Of a stretch of 64,000 nt of DNA, positions 59,168 to 64,000 are shown piece after piece. The notes below the pieces were generated by a model that worked only from the letters and a program-made list of their open reading frames with translations, made no database searches and was not told the origin of the DNA. Made by a program: the position numbers and the translations under genes. Source of the DNA: Yinghuangia sp051388915 (lineage in GTDB: Bacteria; Actinomycetota; Actinomycetes; Streptomycetales; Streptomycetaceae); the NCBI RefSeq assembly GCF_051388915.1, contig NZ_JBPKBH010000006.1:372001-436000 (forward strand), written 5' to 3'. The number at the start of each line of letters is the position of its first letter. Position 1 is the first letter of the stretch.

Positions 59168-61339
59168 ATGGGGGTACGACGGGGCAGAAGTGAGCGGAGC
59201 GCACATGCGCAGCCGCTACCCCGGCATGCCCGGAACCGGGAGGACGAACCCGACCCGTACGCCGCCGTCCACGCCGAGGGACACCGTGCCTCGCGCACCG
59301 ACGGGCTCGTCGACCCGTACCCGCACGGCGAGTTGCCCGCCGACCGGTACGCCGGGCACCCGGACCACCAGGATCACCCGGACCATGCGGACGATCCGGG
59401 CCACGCGGCCTCCTACCCCGACGAACCCGACCCCTACGCGGACTTCGCCGACGGCCCCGTGACCGTGGTCCTGGACCGCGGCCGCGCCGACGCGTTCGTG
59501 CCACCGCGCGGCAAGAGGCCCGACGACTATGCGGTGTTGGTGCCCTTCCGACCGCGGCGTCCGTCGCCCGCCGGGCCGGAACTCGCGGGCGACGACCCGG
59601 CCTCCGGCCCGCTGCGGACCGGCGCCGCACTCGGCACCCCCGACCTCGACCACCGCGAACTGGCCGAGCTGGAACGCCGCTACCGTGATCGCGCCGGCCG
59701 TGACGCCACCGCCGCGAGCCGCCTCGGTCTGATGCTGCTGCGGCGCGGCGAGGACGACGAGGCCGAGACCTGGCTGCGGCGCGCCGCCGAGGCCGGGCAC
59801 CGCGGAGCCGCCACCAACCTCGGCGTGCTGATGCACCGTCAGGACCGTTGGGACGAGGCGCGCCGCTGGTGGTACCGGGCGGCCGAGGCCGGCAGCCGCA
59901 TCGCCGCGTTCTCGCTCGGCGCGCTGCTGCTGGACGCGCTGCCCGAGGACGCGTCCGTGCACGACAACGACGACGTGAGCCAGGCGCTGTACTGGCTGCG
60001 CAACGCCGCCGAGGCCGGACACGTGCGCGCTGCCCTGGTGCTCGGTGAGTTCCACGAGCAGCAGGGCCAGTCCGGTGCCGAGCGCTGGTACCGGCGGGCC
60101 GCCGAAGCGGGGCACCCGGAGGCGGCGTACCGGCTCGGGCGGCACGGACAGGAGCGCGGGGACGAACGCGCGGCCTCCGCGTGGTTCCTGCGCGCCGCTT
60201 CGTGCGGGCACATCCGCGCGGCCGTGCGGCTGGCGAGGATCCTGCACCGGGCGGGCGACACCGGCGAGGCCGAGAGCTGGTTCCGGCTGGCCGCGGAGGA
60301 AGGCGACCCGGGGGCCGCCCGTGCGCTCGGCTTCCTGCTTCAGGACGCCGGGGACGCCGACGGCGCCGCGCACTGGTGGCGCCGGTCCGCCGAAGCCGGG
60401 GACGGCACCGCGGCGAACGCGCTCGGCGCCCTCCTCGCCACCGAGGGCCGGCACGCCGAGGCCGCGCACTGGTACGAACGGGCCGCCGCCACCGGCGAGT
60501 CCAACGGCGCCTTCAACCTCGGCCTGCTGCACACCGCGCGCGACGACGAGGCGTCCGCGGAGCGGTGGTACCGCATGGCCGCCTACGCCGGGCACGCGGA
60601 CGCCGCCAACGCCCTCGCCGGACTGCTGCTTTCGCGTGACGACGAGGAGGAGGCCGAGGTCTGGTTCGCCCGCGCGAGCGAGGCCGGGAGCGTGGACGGC
60701 TCGTACAACCTCGGCATCCTCTACGCGCGTCGGTCGACGCCGGACGGCCAGGCCGCCGCGGAGAAGTGCTGGGCGCGCGCCGCCGAGGGCGGACACCCGG
60801 ACGCGGCCTTGCAGTTCGGCCTCATCCAGGAGCGGCAGGGCGCGGACGAGGAGGCCGCACGCGCCTACCGGGTCGCCGCCGCCGCGGGCCGCACCATCGC
60901 CGCGGTACGCCTCGCGGGCCTCCTCGCCCGGCTCGGCGACACCGACGGTGCCGAGCACTGGTACGCCGTCGCGGCCGAGGACGGACACGTTCCCGCGATG
61001 CTGCGCTGCGGCGTCCTGCTGGCGCGCCGCGGCGCGGAGGGCTCCGCCGCCCGCCGGTTCCGGGCCGCCGCCGACACGGGCAGCATCGCGGGCGCGTGGA
61101 ACCTCGGTCTGGTCCACCTGCGGCGCGGCGACCCCGAAGGCGCGGAGCCCTGGCTGCGGGCCGCCGCGGAGGGTGGCCACGGCCGCGCGGCCATGCGGCT
61201 CGTCGTCCTCGCGCTGAAGGCGGGGGACACCCGCACCGCGGAGCGCTGGTGCGCGCCGGTCATCGCCCACGCCCCTCCCGAACTGGCAGAACGAGCCCGC
61301 TTGTTGCTGCGGGCGCTCCGGGCGGAGATGGCGTCCTGA
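59168..61339 (+). CDS. SEL1-like (TPR-related) repeat protein, 16 repeats
   Basis: A 723-aa protein. The first ~170 residues are disordered, rich in Asp/Pro/His/Tyr (DHPDHADDPGH). From ~177 onward, sixteen SEL1-type helical repeats of about 33-36 residues follow, each with the pattern AAxxLGxLLxxxGDxxEAExWxRRAAEAGH. Such solenoids are protein-protein interaction scaffolds, often in secretion, signalling or stress. No signal peptide or transmembrane segment. ATG 59168 has no good ribosome-binding site; the exact start is uncertain. Downstream sequence runs into a gap. Partners unknown. Confidence 0.88.
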   Translation: MGVRRGRSERSAHAQPLPRHARNREDEPDPYAAVHAEGHRASRTDGLVDPYPHGELPADRYAGHPDHQDHPDHADDPGHAASYPDEPDPYADFADGPVTVVLDRGRADAFVPPRGKRPDDYAVLVPFRPRRPSPAGPELAGDDPASGPLRTGAALGTPDLDHRELAELERRYRDRAGRDATAASRLGLMLLRRGEDDEAETWLRRAAEAGHRGAATNLGVLMHRQDRWDEARRWWYRAAEAGSRIAAFSLGALLLDALPEDASVHDNDDVSQALYWLRNAAEAGHVRAALVLGEFHEQQGQSGAERWYRRAAEAGHPEAAYRLGRHGQERGDERAASAWFLRAASCGHIRAAVRLARILHRAGDTGEAESWFRLAAEEGDPGAARALGFLLQDAGDADGAAHWWRRSAEAGDGTAANALGALLATEGRHAEAAHWYERAAATGESNGAFNLGLLHTARDDEASAERWYRMAAYAGHADAANALAGLLLSRDDEEEAEVWFARASEAGSVDGSYNLGILYARRSTPDGQAAAEKCWARAAEGGHPDAALQFGLIQERQGADEEAARAYRVAAAAGRTIAAVRLAGLLARLGDTDGAEHWYAVAAEDGHVPAMLRCGVLLARRGAEGSAARRFRAAADTGSIAGAWNLGLVHLRRGDPEGAEPWLRAAAEGGHGRAAMRLVVLALKAGDTRTAERWCAPVIAHAPPELAERARLLLRALRAEMAS

Positions 61340-61410
61340 GCCAACGGCCCCACGGCTTCGGGTAGTTGGTGAGTCGCTGACAACGCGCGCGGCCCGCCGA
61401 CAACGCGCGC

Positions 61411-61537
61411 GGGGGGGGGGGGGGGGGNNNNNNNNNNNNNNNNNNNNNNNNNNNNNNNNNNNNNNNNNNNNNNNNNNNNNNNNNNNNNNNNNNNNNNNNN
61501 NNNNNNNNNNNNNNNNNNNNNNNNNNNNNNNNNNNNN
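61411..61537. other. Assembly artefact: poly-G then N gap
   Basis: Seventeen G residues (61411-61427) abut 110 N (61428-61537). Same pattern as at 7677-7835. Confidence 0.9.
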
Positions 61538-61588
61538 CGCCGCTCCCGAAAGAGCGGCGCCGCGCGAGATGGCGAACTGCGGGGGCTG

Positions 61589-61735
61589 AAGGGTGCGTCG
61601 AACCCACGGACACGTCCGGCGAACCCGCGTACACGTCCGGCGAGTCCGTGGACGCGGCCCGCGAGACTGCGGATGCGTCTCGCGAACCCACGAACACGTC
61701 CTGCTGGACCGGGGACACGCCCCGCGACGCCACGG
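61589..61735. repeat. 21-bp tandem repeat, seven copies
   Basis: Unit ACACGTCCGGCGAACCCGCG+T, best preserved at 61610-61630 and 61631-61651, continuing with divergence to 61735; a degenerate first copy is 61589-61609. It lies just past the binding-protein stop codon and next to the gap, which it may have caused. Confidence 0.85.
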
Positions 61736-61759
61736 ACCAGCCCCGGCTCCAAAAGCCGC

Positions 61760-62908
61760 TTACTGCGTGTGCCCCACGGCCTCCGCATAGAACGACCGGT
61801 CGATCAACTTGTCCTCGGTGAGCGCCGGGGCCTCGACGACCTTGCCCTCGACGAACATCTTCTGTGCCCTGTCCGTCGTCCCCTGCCGGATCTCCCAGTC
61901 GGTGATCAACGACGGGATGGCCGACAGCAGTTCGGGCTTGCTGCCCAGGACCGTGGCCAACTCCTGGACGAACGCCGGGTCGGACTTGTAGTCCCCGGCG
62001 AAGTAGGTGTTGACCGTACGGATCAGCGCCCGTGCGAAGGCGGTTCCGGCCTCGCGGTTCTTCTCCAGCAGGTTCGGGCCGTACAACATGCCGCCGAGCG
62101 GTTCGCCCGCGGGCTGGCCGCCGAGGAACGCGTACCCCGGCTTGTTCTCGAACTGCTTCCACACCGGGTCGAGCAGCCACGCGGCGTCGACGCCGCCGTT
62201 CTCCAGTGCCTGCCCGACGCCCTGTGCGTCGAGCTGCTTGAAGTCGATGTCCGTGACCTTGGTGTTGTGCTTCGTCAGCACCGTCTCGATCGGGTACATG
62301 ATGATCGAGGTCTTGCCGACCAGGGACGCGAAGCGGGTGCCCTTCAGGTCGATCGTCGCCGGGTCCTGCCCGTCCTTGACACGTGCCCACACGCCCGACT
62401 TGGACGCCGGGTCGGACGAGTAGTTGCCGAGCACCCACTTGATGTTGAAGCCCTGCTTGGCCGCGTTGACCATGCCGGCCTCGGGCGCCGAGTACACGGC
62501 GTCCAACTCGCCCTTCGCGAGCAGGGTGTTGGCGTCGGAGGACGGCATCTGCTTGAGCTCGACCTCCAGGTTCTCCTTCAGGAACTCGCCCTTGGCGATG
62601 GCCATCCGCAGCGGGCCCAGGTACTCCGCGGACAAGGCCCCGGCGGTCACCGTGATCTTGGTCTTGGCGGCCAGCGGCTTCGGCGCGGGCGTGTTGGGCG
62701 CGCAGCGCGCGGGTTTGCGGGTGGGGGACAGGTCGGCGGGGTCGGTCCAGCCGTTCTCGCAGCCGGCCACCGCCGCCACCGGAGTGTTCGGCGTCGGCGC
62801 GGACTTCGCCGCGCCGTCCGTTTCATCGTCGGACGACACACACGAGGTGGCGAGCAGGGCGGTGCACACGAACAGGACCGACGCCAGGCCGGCGCGGCGA
62901 CGTGCCAT
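61760..62908 (-). CDS. ABC importer substrate-binding lipoprotein (NMT1/SsuA type)
   Basis: A 382-aa lipoprotein. Signal MARRRAGLASVLFVCTALLA with lipobox ATSC. The mature domain is a two-lobe periplasmic-binding fold of the nitrate/sulfonate/taurine/thiamine-precursor type: GALSAEYLGPLRMAIAKGEF, MPSSDANTLLAKGELDAVYS, KGTRFASLVGKTSIIMYPIE, GVGQALENGGVDAAWLLDPV. Two cysteines near CENGWTDPADLSPTRKPARC may form a disulfide. ATG 62908 has GGAGG six bases upstream. It follows the permease gene on the same strand. Ligand unknown; sulfonates, nitrate or pyrimidines are typical. Confidence 0.9.
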   Translation of the reverse strand: MARRRAGLASVLFVCTALLATSCVSSDDETDGAAKSAPTPNTPVAAVAGCENGWTDPADLSPTRKPARCAPNTPAPKPLAAKTKITVTAGALSAEYLGPLRMAIAKGEFLKENLEVELKQMPSSDANTLLAKGELDAVYSAPEAGMVNAAKQGFNIKWVLGNYSSDPASKSGVWARVKDGQDPATIDLKGTRFASLVGKTSIIMYPIETVLTKHNTKVTDIDFKQLDAQGVGQALENGGVDAAWLLDPVWKQFENKPGYAFLGGQPAGEPLGGMLYGPNLLEKNREAGTAFARALIRTVNTYFAGDYKSDPAFVQELATVLGSKPELLSAIPSLITDWEIRQGTTDRAQKMFVEGKVVEAPALTEDKLIDRSFYAEAVGHTQ

Positions 62909-63047
62909 GGGATTCCTCCGGGGGACGGGACGGATGGTCGGGACATGGCCGAGGGCCGGACCAGGCGGCCCCGCGGGCGTCCCGGGGCTGCGCACACAGC
63001 CCGCGGACGGCCCGGGGCGGCCGGGCGGATCCGGGCGGCGGGGCCGG

Positions 63048-63977
63048 TCAGGCGCCGCCGGGGCCTCGGTGTTCGGGGGCCCACGGGGTCAGCATGCGGC
63101 CGATGAATCGGACGAGTTCGGAGAACAGCACGCCGACGATGGCGACGACGATGATGCCGACGTACATCGCGCGGTTGTCGAAGATGGTCTTGGCGTTGAA
63201 GATCAAATAGCCGAGACCGTCGTTGTTCGGCGACGCCAGGCCCTCCGCGGCGACGACGACCAGTACCGCCACCCCGGAGGCGAGGCGCAGGCCGACGACG
63301 ACCGGCGGCAGTGAGGCCGGGATGAGGATGTGCCGGTACATCTGCCACCGGCCTGCCCCGAACACGGTTGCGGCCTCGCGGTAGCCCTCCGGCACGGCCA
63401 GCACCGCGGCCATCGTCTGGATCCAGATCAGGAAGAACACGGTGACCGCGATGAGCACGATCTGCGGCGTCTCGCCGAGCCCGAACATGAGCAGGAAGAT
63501 GGGCAGCAGGGCGAGCTTGGGGACGACATAGAGCGCGTCCAGCATCGGTTCCAGGGCGGCGCGGACCAGCGGCATCGAGCCGGTCAGCAGGCCGACGGCG
63601 TAGCCGGCCAGCGAGCCGAGCAGGAAGCCGGGGACGACGCGCTTGAGGGTCGCCCAGATGTCCGGCCACAGCTTGCCGTCGACCAGCCGCTGCCAGCCGT
63701 CCTCGATGATCGTCTGCGGCGCGGGGTAGATGCGCGAGTCGATCCACTTCTGCTGGACCGCCAGTTGCCACCACAGGATGAGGACGAGCGGCACCGCGAT
63801 GCCGAGCGCGACCTCAAGGACGCGGCGGCGGGCGCGGGCCTTGCCAGGGTCGACCTCGGCCTGCCCGGGCTCGCGGACCAGGACCATGTCGGTGCCGCCG
63901 GGGCCGCCCTTGGACGCGGAACCCGCGTCGTGGGCGGCGGACTTGGGGGAGGGGAGGCGCGCCGGTGCGCCCTGCAC
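63048..63977 (-). CDS. ABC importer permease (SsuC/TauC type)
   Basis: A protein of about 309 aa with six transmembrane segments and a BPD_transp_1 domain; the EAA loop is GYREAATVFGAGRWQMYRHI. VPGFLLGSLAGYAVGLLTGS and LYVVPKLALLPIFLLMFGLG are typical of the SsuC/TauC/NrtB group. A basic N-terminal extension precedes the first helix. GTG 63977 is the annotated start, but the frame stays open to the window edge, so translation could begin upstream; ATG 63887 is also possible. The cognate ATPase gene is probably just outside the window. Confidence 0.88.
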   Translation of the reverse strand: MQGAPARLPSPKSAAHDAGSASKGGPGGTDMVLVREPGQAEVDPGKARARRRVLEVALGIAVPLVLILWWQLAVQQKWIDSRIYPAPQTIIEDGWQRLVDGKLWPDIWATLKRVVPGFLLGSLAGYAVGLLTGSMPLVRAALEPMLDALYVVPKLALLPIFLLMFGLGETPQIVLIAVTVFFLIWIQTMAAVLAVPEGYREAATVFGAGRWQMYRHILIPASLPPVVVGLRLASGVAVLVVVAAEGLASPNNDGLGYLIFNAKTIFDNRAMYVGIIVVAIVGVLFSELVRFIGRMLTPWAPEHRGPGGA

Positions 63978-64000
63978 GGCGTCGGCGGCACCCGTGGCGC

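Noticed and set aside
61589..61735. 21-bp repeats as a CRISPR array
   Set aside because: No spacers: the units are contiguous and diverged, and no cas genes are present. The other tandem arrays fail for the same reason.
60865..61788. Minus-strand ORF with VRGFAGR heptads near the 61.6 kb repeats
   Set aside because: It spans the N gap, is produced by the 21-bp repeat and runs antisense to the SEL1 gene; no start or homology supports it.

Overview
The window is about 64 kb of very GC-rich DNA (roughly 72-73 % by eye) with strong third-position G/C bias, many GTG starts, long antisense shadow frames, lipobox lipoproteins, WhiB/Wbl, mycoredoxin, F420-type and AdnAB genes. It is a chromosomal core segment of a Streptomyces-like actinobacterium (Streptomycetaceae or a close relative). 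It is draft sequence: three N gaps (7774-7835, 42602-42815, 61428-61537), two of them preceded by poly-G runs that look like base-calling artefacts.

Layout. 1-4.2 kb: NYN nuclease-like protein, DoxX protein, alpha/beta hydrolase and a divergent MarR-nitroreductase fusion with an AT-rich operator. 4.2-14.2 kb: DEAD-box helicase, ferritin-like protein, DUF3107, TetR regulator, hydrolase, DUF3152 zincin, MoeZ. 14.3-33.6 kb: membrane flippase-like/pseudokinase protein, alkyltransferase-like protein, the AdnA and AdnB helicase-nucleases separated by two lipoprotein genes, PP2C phosphatase, exo/endonuclease-family protein, NudC, mycoredoxin and UvrD2. 33.6-35.1 kb: the wblC (whiB7) antibiotic-response locus with a Wbl-type promoter, a ~700-nt leader, an upstream ORF and an intrinsic attenuator. 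35.3-39.1 kb: AarF/ABC1 kinase, ThiF-like protein, WGSC/HELAH metallopeptidase. 39.6-42.6 kb: TerD-AIM24 fusion plus two further AIM24 paralogues. 42.9-52.7 kb: Nudix, DUF2342 zincin, SDR, MoaE, PDZ-Lon protease, PPA1309, UPF0182. 52.8-59.1 kb: two near-identical initiator tRNA genes bracketing trpF and an amidohydrolase/P450/Gfo-Idh-MocA cluster. 59.2-64 kb: a 16-repeat SEL1 protein and an ABC importer (binding protein and permease).

The order of the first 52 kb follows, from memory, the Mycobacterium tuberculosis Rv3193c-Rv3211 block (UPF0182, PDZ-Lon, DUF2342, AarF, whiB7, uvrD2, mycoredoxin, nudC, adnB, adnA, ATL, moeZ, DUF3152, TetR, DUF3107, ferritin-like, rhlE). This supports many assignments and shows which genes are lineage-specific insertions. 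The shared theme is genome and redox maintenance plus stress response: DNA-end processing (AdnAB, UvrD2, ATL), NAD cap/nucleotide hygiene (NudC), mycothiol redox (Mrx1), ribosome stress (WblC) and envelope/membrane proteins.

The most interesting non-genic signals are the wblC attenuator leader, a pair of dispersed inverted-repeat elements (4295-4587 and 43535-43671) whose arms differ between copies but stay complementary, the MarR-DDN fusion with its own operator, and a five-copy 10-bp phased repeat at 38111-38160.
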